Assembly: GCA_012961305.1 (NCBI GenBank)
Contig: DTZQ01000665.1
Span: 1 to 10,005, forward strand
Length of the DNA: 10,005 nt
Direction: 5' to 3'
Origin: Armatimonadota bacterium
Lineage (GTDB): Bacteria > Armatimonadota > UBA10988 > DTZQ01
Made by a program: the position numbers and the translations under genes. Every line of letters begins with the position of its first letter. Position 1 is the stretch's first letter. The notes under the pieces were generated by a model that saw only the letters and a list, made by a program, of their open reading frames with translations, searched no databases and had not been told where the DNA came from. Positions 1 through 6,127 of this stretch are shown here, one piece after another.

Positions 1-50
1 AAATGCCGGGGACAATTTCGGCGTCGCTAACGTGCACCCTGAAGGTCCTA

Positions 51-383
51 ATGGAACTGAAGGTGTACACCATAGACCAGGACGGCAATCCCATCGAGGC
101 CGGAGTGGAATTGTGGGAGCGAGTTAGAGGTGAATGGGTGAGAGTGCAGGAAACCGGTTCCCAACCGGAAGACCCCACCGCTCCGCCCGGGCCGGAGAAT
201 CCCTGCGTGGCAACCTTTAACCTGTTGGAGCCTGATGTGCCCTACAAACTGACCGCCAACGCCATGGGCCCTCCGGGGTACGGAGAAAAAGGGCCTTTCC
301 TGGTGAGGCGGGGCTGTGAGCAAACCGAGGGAGTGGTTATTACTTTAGAAGAGGAACCGCCGGGAGAGGAAGAGCCGCCGTAA
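51..383 (+). CDS. Small beta-sandwich-like hypothetical protein
   Basis: I do not recognise a named family. From the ATG at 51 the product is 110 residues. It opens directly with a strand-like segment (MELKVYTIDQDGNPIEAGVELW), which resembles the first strands of carboxypeptidase-regulatory-like or other prealbumin-like beta-sandwich domains, where 'D.dGnPi.gv.v' is typical. Residues 38-52 are proline-rich, cysteines lie at 52 and 89, and the last dozen residues are almost all Glu and Pro. GAAGG at 41-45 is a fair ribosome binding site for this start. The frame is also open from an ATG at 3, so a longer N-terminus reaching past the window edge cannot be excluded. No signal peptide or membrane segment is visible. 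The gene converges on the restriction-endonuclease gene across a 54-bp gap in which I see no strong terminator. The fold is an inference; the function is unknown. Confidence 0.6.
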   Translation: MELKVYTIDQDGNPIEAGVELWERVRGEWVRVQETGSQPEDPTAPPGPENPCVATFNLLEPDVPYKLTANAMGPPGYGEKGPFLVRRGCEQTEGVVITLEEEPPGEEEPP

Positions 384-437
384 GGTTCCGGCTCAGCATT
401 CAAAATACTGGGCAGGGGTCTGAAGGCTGCTTTTCCC

Positions 438-1265
438 TCACTCTTCCAACTTCAACCGCAGGCGGGTGTCCGTCAGGCAAGCCAAGGCCCGGTTGATAAT
501 GTCCACCGCTTGCCGTTCAACGGTGGGGCCGATGGCCGCCCATACCTCCTTCAACTCCTCGTAAGTGGTTTCGCTCTGGCCCAAGAGGTTCCAGAAAGGC
601 CGTCCTACCAGGAGTTCTTTCCCGTACTCGAAAGTCCGGCGAATGGGCATCCAGCGGAACTCAGCCCCCTCGCCGTAGGGATTGAAAGCGCAACCTAAGA
701 TGATGTCGGTGTGGGGCCGGTTGTGCAGGGCAAAGGCCCGCAGCATTTTCCGCTTCAGGGCCGCCGAGGCCGTAGTGTCGTGCTTGCCACTGCTTTTCAT
801 CTCCACCAGCCACACATGTTCTCCTCGTTGCAAATATAAATCCACCCGCTGCTCATCCTCAATGGCCTCCGGGGCCCGGGGATTTTGGGCGGCGAGAAGG
901 GCCGCTTTTTCCGCTTCCGTATCCGGCTTTCGCACTCGGTCTTTGTAGTCGGCCAAAATGTCGTCAATCAGGAGGAGCGTTTGCGGGTTGAGGTAGCCTT
1001 TCACCTCGTACTGGGGAAGGACGCGGTCGAACTGATGCCGGGCCAGGACGAGGGCAAGGTCCTCAAACACCGTACCCAAGCCAATTTTAATCGGCCCTGT
1101 CAGGCTGTCCAGCAGGTCAAGGCCCGGAAGCGTAAGTTGCAGCCAGACGTTGTGCAACTGCTCCCGCCGCTTGCGCAGTTGTCGCTCGTCGCCAATTCGG
1201 GCCAAAATCCGGTAGAATCCCTCCTCAATAGTTTCGGCTGCGGCCTCCCGCGTTGCCTTGTCCAT
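438..1265 (-). CDS. TdeIII-like type II restriction endonuclease
   Basis: The 275-residue product resembles the TdeIII family of type II restriction endonucleases, which cut double-stranded DNA through a PD-(D/E)XK core. The core is visible: D142 in 'RVDLYL', then a strand and 'LVEMKSS' with E155 and K157. The helix around 'TVFEDL' (residues 65-70) could supply the upstream acidic residue. Other family-like signatures follow: 'FNPYGEGAEFRW' (194-205), and 'ELLVGRPFWNLLG' with 'TYEELKEVW' (217-242), which TdeIII-type enzymes carry after the nuclease core. Length is normal for the family, with no frameshift. The start is set by AAGGAG at 1277-1272, six bases before the ATG, and a near-perfect promoter lies upstream. 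No cognate methyltransferase or specificity gene is in the window. TdeIII itself is recorded from memory as a GGNCC cutter, but specificity cannot be transferred at this distance. Family assignment is fairly sure; activity and target are not. Confidence 0.8.
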   Translation of the reverse strand: MDKATREAAAETIEEGFYRILARIGDERQLRKRREQLHNVWLQLTLPGLDLLDSLTGPIKIGLGTVFEDLALVLARHQFDRVLPQYEVKGYLNPQTLLLIDDILADYKDRVRKPDTEAEKAALLAAQNPRAPEAIEDEQRVDLYLQRGEHVWLVEMKSSGKHDTTASAALKRKMLRAFALHNRPHTDIILGCAFNPYGEGAEFRWMPIRRTFEYGKELLVGRPFWNLLGQSETTYEELKEVWAAIGPTVERQAVDIINRALACLTDTRLRLKLEE

Positions 1266-1295
1266 CCTACTCTCCTTAGCCTGAGACTACTTGCC

Positions 1296-1324
1296 ATTAT
1301 AAGCCAAATCCTCACCCGTGTCAA
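1296..1324 (-). promoter_or_regulatory. Consensus sigma-70-type promoter for the endonuclease gene
   Basis: Read on the minus strand, a perfect TTGACA (1324-1319) is followed by 17 bases and a perfect TATAAT (1301-1296). Transcription would start near 1289, giving a leader of about 24 bases that contains the AAGGAG site. This is as close to consensus as a promoter can be, which is unusual for a restriction gene, where expression is normally restrained. Confidence 0.8.
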
Positions 1325-1440
1325 GAATAGCCTTGTGCTCTTCACCCCGAAGACTCCCTTTCCCCGCAACGTGGAACTTCCCTCCCGAATGGTAAGAGTA
1401 AAAGTGGGTCAAAAAGGGTAAATTAAAAAAGTGGTGGGGG

Positions 1441-1448
1441 AAGGAGGT
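1441..1448 (+). promoter_or_regulatory. Strong ribosome binding site, decides the start at 1455
   Basis: AAGGAGGT is a full anti-Shine-Dalgarno match six bases before the ATG at 1455. It selects that start over the in-frame GTG at 1431, which would add eight residues in front of an otherwise normal signal peptide. I found no convincing plus-strand promoter between 1266 and 1440; the AT-rich stretch around 1411-1430 holds only a TAAATT with no good -35 element. Confidence 0.8.
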
Positions 1449-1454
1449 CGAGTC

Positions 1455-2618
1455 ATGCGAACGCGGCAATTGACCTTGGGGTTTTTAGTCCTTCTGGGGA
1501 TGGTGAGTGGCCGAGGGACTGACCAAGTCTGGGCCGACCCGGACCGGCGGGAACGCATCCTTCTCGACTGCGACGACCGGACGCGCTTTCGGGTGGCGGT
1601 GGCCCCGTTCGCCTACGCCGGGCGGGCGGGGGGAACTCACTTTGGAGAGCAATTAGCAGAGCGGTTGGCCTACGCGCTACGGCGCGTCCATCGAGTTCTG
1701 GACCCCATTCTGCCGGACAGAACGGAGCACACAGCCCGACGGTTAGACATCTTCCTGGAGCGGGACCTCACCCCGCGGGAGGCCCGCCACCTGCGGGTGG
1801 CCCTGCGGGCCGATACGCTGCTCACCGGCCGGATTTCCTACACCGCGACGGAGGTGCGGGTGGAGATGGTCTCTCTGCGCACCGGCCGGGTGCTAACTAC
1901 GGCCCAGACCTGGGGCTATGGGTACAACGAACTGCTGCTGCGGGTGGGAGAATTGGCGGAAAAGTTGGCCGACCGGTTCCCCCTGGCCGGACGCATTACC
2001 AACGTGGAGTGGAATCGGCGGCGGTTCCGCATCAATTTGGGGCGGCGGCACGGCTTGCGGGAGGGAGCGGAGGTGAAAATCCTGCGGTCCGTGTTCTACG
2101 AAGATTACGAAGCCCCACGTTTCATCTCCGACCGGGAGGTAGGCTGGGGACAGGTGCACTACCTCCATTCTACCTCGGCCCGGGTCATTCTCCTGGAACT
2201 GCGCCCCGGAGAGGAATTGGAGCGGGATTTGCGGGTAGAAGTGGTCCCGGAACCGGAACGGCCCGATTTCTACTACTACTTCCGCCCCTGGGCGGTTCCG
2301 CCCTTCGTTCCTTACTACCCCTGGCCGCAAATACATATCAGCCTGACCCTAAACCGCCCCTTGGGGGCAACCTATCGCCTGGGCGAACCGTTTCTGTTGA
2401 CCTACATGGTGTCCGAAACCTGTCGGGTGGAGATTTGGGACTGCCTGCCCGACGGACGACAGGTGCTTCTGCGGCGCAATGACTGTGCCTGTGCCGGTCG
2501 GCGCTACTTCCTGCGTGGCTACATTACCCCGCCCTGTGGCCGGGAGGAAATCCTCCTCAAAGCCTGGGGACCGAGGGGCTACACTGAACGGCGCGTGCAC
2601 TTCTACGTACGGCCTTAG
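1455..2618 (+). CDS. Secreted CsgG/FlgT-like protein with DUF4384-like C-terminus
   Basis: The 387-residue product begins with a signal peptide: 'MRTRQ', a hydrophobic core at residues 6-18, and a probable cleavage after 'VWA' at residue 27. There is no lipobox cysteine. Residues 45-175 ('FRVAVAPFAY', 'FGEQLAERL', 'ADTLLTGRIS', 'TGRVLTTA') follow the pattern of CsgG-like/TolB-N-like domains of envelope-assembly proteins. Residues 177-212 ('AGRITNVEW...INLGRRHGLREGAEV') resemble the small beta-barrel at the C-terminus of FlgT-type proteins. A linker at 269-296 is packed with Tyr, Phe, Trp and Pro. Residues 295-387 ('ISLTLNRPLGATYRLGEPFLL' region) look like a DUF4384 beta-sandwich and contain five cysteines (323, 330, 344, 346, 361) that could pair once exported. 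Likely role: a surface or envelope assembly or sensing component. Export is well supported; the domain names are moderate-confidence pattern matches. Confidence 0.72.
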   Translation: MRTRQLTLGFLVLLGMVSGRGTDQVWADPDRRERILLDCDDRTRFRVAVAPFAYAGRAGGTHFGEQLAERLAYALRRVHRVLDPILPDRTEHTARRLDIFLERDLTPREARHLRVALRADTLLTGRISYTATEVRVEMVSLRTGRVLTTAQTWGYGYNELLLRVGELAEKLADRFPLAGRITNVEWNRRRFRINLGRRHGLREGAEVKILRSVFYEDYEAPRFISDREVGWGQVHYLHSTSARVILLELRPGEELERDLRVEVVPEPERPDFYYYFRPWAVPPFVPYYPWPQIHISLTLNRPLGATYRLGEPFLLTYMVSETCRVEIWDCLPDGRQVLLRRNDCACAGRRYFLRGYITPPCGREEILLKAWGPRGYTERRVHFYVRP

Positions 2619-2641
2619 TTTCCTCTACTCCTTCACCGGCA

Positions 2642-2662
2642 GCGGGGGACGGTTTACCCCGC
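2642..2662 (+). terminator. GC-rich hairpin after the secreted-protein gene, possible terminator
   Basis: GCGGGG (2642-2647) pairs with CCCCGC (2657-2662) around a nine-base loop, 24 bases after the stop codon at 2618. No T-run follows, so intrinsic termination is uncertain. It could equally mark an mRNA 3' end or be structural. Confidence 0.35.
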
Positions 2663-2675
2663 CTAAGTTGTACTA

Positions 2676-2721
2676 AGCGTCAACGCTCGGGCAAAGCAGG
2701 GGAAGCGTGCTCAAGCACGCT
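2676..2721. repeat. Two hairpins with the same TCAA loop
   Basis: AGCG-TCAA-CGCT at 2676-2687 is a perfect four-base-pair stem. AGCGTGC-TCAA-GCACGCT at 2704-2721 is a perfect seven-base-pair stem. Both begin with AGCG and share the TCAA loop. Neither is followed by a T-run. They sit in the non-coding gap before the dehydrogenase promoter. They look like an extended and a short copy of one palindrome; the function is unknown. Confidence 0.5.
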
Positions 2722-2793
2722 GGGAGCCAGCATCCGGCCACTTCAGCGTCCTTTCACCACTCAACCCCTACGTTACGTGGGAGTCAACGTCTT

Positions 2794-2838
2794 GGCTGAG
2801 CGGCCTAAGGTTGCTCAGCCTGGGGCTTGAGCCTCAGG
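2794..2838. repeat. Inverted repeats just upstream of the dehydrogenase promoter
   Basis: GGCTGAGC (2794-2801) pairs perfectly with GCTCAGCC (2813-2820) around an 11-base loop. A second, imperfect palindrome overlaps it at 2819-2838, where CCTG and GGCT pair with AGCC and CAGG. The block ends 15 bases before the -35 element at 2853, a suitable place for a regulator site, but no known operator is recognised. The whole gap 2619-2888 shows no coding signal. Confidence 0.4.
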
Positions 2839-2852
2839 TTCCAGAATTGGAG

Positions 2853-2881
2853 TGGACAGTTGGGGCCAGATGGGTTATAAT
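2853..2881 (+). promoter_or_regulatory. Promoter for a leaderless dehydrogenase mRNA
   Basis: TGGACA (2853-2858, five of six matches to TTGACA), a 17-base spacer and a perfect TATAAT (2876-2881) precede the ATG at 2889 by only seven bases. Transcription would therefore begin at or one base before the A of the start codon. No Shine-Dalgarno sequence lies in front of that ATG, which fits leaderless translation. Confidence 0.75.
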
Positions 2882-2888
2882 CAGAGCC

Positions 2889-5864
2889 ATGACGGAGAGC
2901 CTCCAACGTGTGGCGCGGGTTTTGCAGGAGCAGACCTCGGCTGAGGTGCGTTTTGACCCGGTGACGCGGGTGCTGTACCGCACGGACGCCAGCATTTACA
3001 GCCTCGAACCCTTAGGCGTGGTGCTGCCCCGCCGCCGGGAGGACTTGGTGGCTGCGGTGCGTTTGACCGCTGAACATGGCTTGCCGGTGCTGCCCCGCGG
3101 CGCGGGGACCGGCCTGGCAGGACAGGCCATCGGTACGGCGGTGCACTTGGATTGCTCCAAATATCTCCGTCGCATCCTCGAAGTCAACCCGGAGGAACGC
3201 TGGGCGCGGGTGGAGCCCGGCCTGGTGTTAGACGACCTCAATGCTTACCTCGAGCCTTTCGGGCTCCAGTTTGGCCCCGACGTGGCCACCAGCAATCGGG
3301 CCACCCTGGGAGGCATGATAGGCAACAACTCCGCCGGCGCCCGCTCGCTCCTCTACGGCAAAACCGTAGACCACGTGCTCTCCCTCAACGTAGTATTGGC
3401 TGAGGGCCTCGAGGTCACCTTCGGCCCCCTCACCTCCGAAGAATTGGCCGCCAAATGCCGGCTGGACACCCGCGAGGGCCAACTCTACCGCAAAGTCGTC
3501 CGCCTGGTGCAAGAGCATCGGGAGGAGATCCTGGCCCGCTACCCTCAAATCCAGCGGCGGGTGAGCGGCTACAATTTGGACCAGTTCGTCAGGGAGCAAC
3601 CCTTTAACCTGGCCAAACTCATCGTAGGTTCCGAGGGCACTTTGGGCGTGGTGGTGGAAGCGAAACTCAACCTCGTGCCCCGCCCGGCGGCGAAGGGTCT
3701 GGTCATAGTCAATTTTGCAAGCCTGCTGGCAGCGCTGGAGACAGTGGCAGCCATCCTGACCACCGGCCCGGCGGCGGTGGAACTTTTAGACCGTTACATT
3801 TTGGATTTGACCCGTCAGAGTTTGGAGTACGGACGGCGACTGCGGTCTTTCCTCACCGGCGACCCGGACGCGCTGCTGTTGGTGGAATACTACGGCACCT
3901 CGCGGGAGGAAGTGGCGGAAAAGGTGGGGGCGTTAGAGGCCCTGCGGCGCAGCAATTCGGGGATACAGAGGTTCACTCCGGTTCTGGAGCCGAGCGTGCA
4001 GGCGAATGTGTGGCAAGTGCGCAAGGCGGGAGTGGGGCTGCTGTTCGGCCTCCGCCGCGAGCGCAAACCCATTTCCTTTGTAGAGGACACGGCGGTGCCG
4101 GTGGAGCGGCTGCCGGAGTTTGTCCGCCGCTTCCAGGAAATCGTTGCTGCTCAGGGTACGGAGGTGGCCATTTACGGCCATGCCGGGGCCGGCTGTCTGC
4201 ACCTTCGCCCCTGTCTCAACTTAAAGGAGGCGGAAGAAGTGACCCGCCTGCGGGCCATCGCGGAGGCGGTGCGCGATTTGGTGCGGGAGTTCGGAGGGGC
4301 CATGAGCGGGGAACACGGCGATGGTCTGGCCCGCAGTGAATGGAACGAGTACCTGTTTGGCCCGCGGCTCTATCAGGCCTGGCGGGAGGTCAAAGCGGCC
4401 TTTGACCCAGAGGGAAGGATGAACCCCGGCAAAATTGTGGAGGCCCCACCGATGGATGCAAACCTTCGCTACGGGCCCCACTACTGCACCTCCCCCCCGC
4501 CGTACACTTACTTTCGCTTCGCCGCTGAAGGGGGATTCGCTTCCGCGGTGGAGTTGTGCAACGGCGCAGGGGTATGCCGCAAAGGCAACGAAGGGGTGAT
4601 GTGCCCCTCCTTCATGGCTACCTGGGAGGAGGAACATTCCACGCGCGGGCGGGCCAATGCCCTGCGGGCGGCCTTGAGCGGCACCTGGCCCGGTGGGGGT
4701 CTGGACGACCCCCGGCTTTACCAGGTGCTGGAGTTATGCCTCCAGTGTAAAGGTTGTAAGGCCGAATGTCCGTCGGGGGTAGACCTGGCCCGGCTCAAGG
4801 AGGAGTTTCTGGCCCACTACTACGAGCGGCACGGTGTCCCTTTGCGGGCTTGGGTGTTCGGACACATTGCCACTTTCAACCGCCTGGGCTGCACCTTCGC
4901 ACCGGTGTCCAACTGGTTGCGGCGCACGCGCTTGGTCAAGTGGCTCCTCTACCGCCTGGTGGGAGTGCATCCCCGCCGTACTCTGCCGCCCTTCGCCCGC
5001 CCCACCTTTGAGGCCTGGTTCCGCCGGCGCGCGGTTTCCCTGCCGGGACCAGGGAGGGGGAAGGAGGGACAAGTCGCCACCCCGCCTCAGGAGCGAGCCA
5101 TCAATTCGCCAACTCACCAACTCACTAACTCAGTAACCGAGAGGCGGGGCCAGGTGGTCTTTTTTGCTGACACGTTCCTGAACTACAACTATCCGGCCAT
5201 TGGGCAGGCAGCGGTAGCCGTCCTGGAAGCGGCGGGATACGAAGTTATCCTGCCCCGCCGAAGTTGCTGTGGACGTTCGCTTATTTCCCAGGGGCTGCTG
5301 TGGGCAGCGAAAAAGCAGGCCCGGCGGAACCTGGAACTTCTGTGGCCCTACCTGGAGCAGGGGCTGCCTGTGGTCGGCTGTGAACCCAGTTGTCTTCTCA
5401 CCCTGCGGGACGATTATCCCGATTTGCTGGCGGACGAGCGAGCGGTCCGGTTGGCGGAACATACCTTCCTGCTGGAGGAGTTTTTACAGCGGGAGATGGA
5501 ACGAGGACTGGAATTGCCCCTTCGGGAAATGCCGGGCCGGGTGTTGTTTCACGGCCACTGCCACCAGAAGTCGCTGGTGGGCACCGCACCTACGCTGGCC
5601 GTGCTGCGGGCGGTGCCGGGCCTGGAGGTGGAGGAAATTGACAGCGGTTGCTGTGGAATGGCCGGGGCTTTCGGCTACGAGGCGGAACACTACGAACTCT
5701 CCCTGGCCATTGGGCGGCAGCGGCTTTTTCCGGCCATCGAGGCGGCCGGGGAGGAGGTGCTCATTGCCGTCTCTGGAGTCTCCTGCCGTCAGCAAATTGA
5801 GCAGGGCACGGGCCGCCAGGCCCGACACTGGGTGGAAATACTGGCCCAGGCCCTCTCCATTTGA
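2889..5864 (+). CDS. FAD-linked oxidase / Fe-S / CCG-domain dehydrogenase (GlcD/YdiJ-like)
   Basis: This 991-residue single-chain dehydrogenase probably oxidises a D-2-hydroxyacid (D-lactate, glycolate or 2-hydroxyglutarate type) and passes electrons through Fe-S clusters to a membrane acceptor. Domains in order: FAD-binding (about 35-260) with 'PRGAGTGLAGQ' (69-79) and 'GGMIGNNSAGARS' (141-153); FAD-oxidase C-terminal domain (265-518) with 'YGHAGAGCLH' (429-438) and 'SGEHGDGLARSEW' (473-485); Fe-S region with C557, C563 and C572, and a classical CxxCxxCxxxCP (617, 620, 623, 627); then two CCG units, 'SCCG' (792-795) with C831 and C835, and 'HCHQK' (890-894) with 'GCCG' (920-923) and C966. 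All expected cysteines are present. The length is close to E. coli YdiJ. I chose ATG 2889 because the FAD domain begins there and a promoter abuts it; the upstream TTG at 2811 would add 26 residues running through hairpins and the promoter. The linker at 718-751 is repeat-derived. The substrate is not readable from sequence. Confidence 0.9.
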   Translation: MTESLQRVARVLQEQTSAEVRFDPVTRVLYRTDASIYSLEPLGVVLPRRREDLVAAVRLTAEHGLPVLPRGAGTGLAGQAIGTAVHLDCSKYLRRILEVNPEERWARVEPGLVLDDLNAYLEPFGLQFGPDVATSNRATLGGMIGNNSAGARSLLYGKTVDHVLSLNVVLAEGLEVTFGPLTSEELAAKCRLDTREGQLYRKVVRLVQEHREEILARYPQIQRRVSGYNLDQFVREQPFNLAKLIVGSEGTLGVVVEAKLNLVPRPAAKGLVIVNFASLLAALETVAAILTTGPAAVELLDRYILDLTRQSLEYGRRLRSFLTGDPDALLLVEYYGTSREEVAEKVGALEALRRSNSGIQRFTPVLEPSVQANVWQVRKAGVGLLFGLRRERKPISFVEDTAVPVERLPEFVRRFQEIVAAQGTEVAIYGHAGAGCLHLRPCLNLKEAEEVTRLRAIAEAVRDLVREFGGAMSGEHGDGLARSEWNEYLFGPRLYQAWREVKAAFDPEGRMNPGKIVEAPPMDANLRYGPHYCTSPPPYTYFRFAAEGGFASAVELCNGAGVCRKGNEGVMCPSFMATWEEEHSTRGRANALRAALSGTWPGGGLDDPRLYQVLELCLQCKGCKAECPSGVDLARLKEEFLAHYYERHGVPLRAWVFGHIATFNRLGCTFAPVSNWLRRTRLVKWLLYRLVGVHPRRTLPPFARPTFEAWFRRRAVSLPGPGRGKEGQVATPPQERAINSPTHQLTNSVTERRGQVVFFADTFLNYNYPAIGQAAVAVLEAAGYEVILPRRSCCGRSLISQGLLWAAKKQARRNLELLWPYLEQGLPVVGCEPSCLLTLRDDYPDLLADERAVRLAEHTFLLEEFLQREMERGLELPLREMPGRVLFHGHCHQKSLVGTAPTLAVLRAVPGLEVEEIDSGCCGMAGAFGYEAEHYELSLAIGRQRLFPAIEAAGEEVLIAVSGVSCRQQIEQGTGRQARHWVEILAQALSI
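5101..5140 (+). repeat. 8-bp tandem repeat inside the dehydrogenase reading frame
   Basis: Three consecutive eight-base units occur at 5109-5116 (ccaactca), 5117-5124 (ccaactca) and 5125-5132 (ctaactca), with degenerate copies on either side. The unit length is not a multiple of three, yet the frame stays open and reads 'SPTHQLTNSVT' in the linker between the Fe-S and first CCG domains. The composition is unlike the surrounding GC-rich codons, so the segment looks like intergenic-type repeat DNA taken into a gene. Confidence 0.75.
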
Positions 5865-5877
5865 CCGCTACTCTGTC

Positions 5878-5891
5878 AACCCCTCAGGGTT
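5878..5891 (+). terminator. Weak hairpin after the dehydrogenase gene
   Basis: AACCC (5878-5882) and GGGTT (5887-5891) can pair around a four-base loop 14 bases after the stop codon, followed by only a single further T. It is the only candidate terminator in the gap before the nurA promoter and is weak. Confidence 0.25.
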
Positions 5892-5996
5892 TATGCAGTT
5901 AGCCAAGGAACCACCCGGAAGAACAAGAAAAACTGACATCCCCAGCCTTTTCCACCTCTTGAGAGCCTAAGGTTCAGGACCGCCTCTGCCCGCTAC

Positions 5997-6025
5997 TTGA
6001 CATTTTCCCGTTTCCCCAGTACAAT
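5997..6025 (+). promoter_or_regulatory. Sigma-70-type promoter for the nurA operon
   Basis: A perfect TTGACA (5997-6002), a 17-base spacer and TACAAT (6020-6025) predict a start near 6032 and a leader of roughly 95 bases before the GTG at 6128. The same TTGAC-N17-TACAAT arrangement precedes herA. Confidence 0.78.
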
Positions 6026-6060
6026 TAGGGTGGTGAGTGATTTGCAACCGCTTACCATCC

Positions 6061-6088
6061 CGATACTGGGTACTCGATACTGCTATCC
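6061..6088 (+). repeat. 7-bp tandem repeat in the nurA leader
   Basis: Four heptamers run in register: cgatact (6061), gggtact (6068), cgatact (6075) and a degenerate gctatcc (6082). The segment can also fold: CTGGGTA (6066-6072) pairs with TATCCAG (6084-6090) with one G-U pair and an 11-base loop. It lies between the nurA promoter and the ribosome binding site, so it would be transcribed into the 5' leader. Confidence 0.55.
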
Positions 6089-6127
6089 AGCATCAGGGCA
6101 GAGGGTGAGCGAGGGAGGAGCAGGGGC

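Noticed and set aside
885..1421. 178-residue open frame on the plus strand
   Set aside because: It lies antisense to the endonuclease, whose frame has clear family motifs, a promoter and a ribosome binding site; the translation shows no domain pattern.
2811..2888. TTG start that would extend the dehydrogenase by 26 residues
   Set aside because: The extension runs through inverted repeats and the -35 and -10 elements, has no ribosome binding site, and the family's FAD domain begins naturally after the ATG at 2889.
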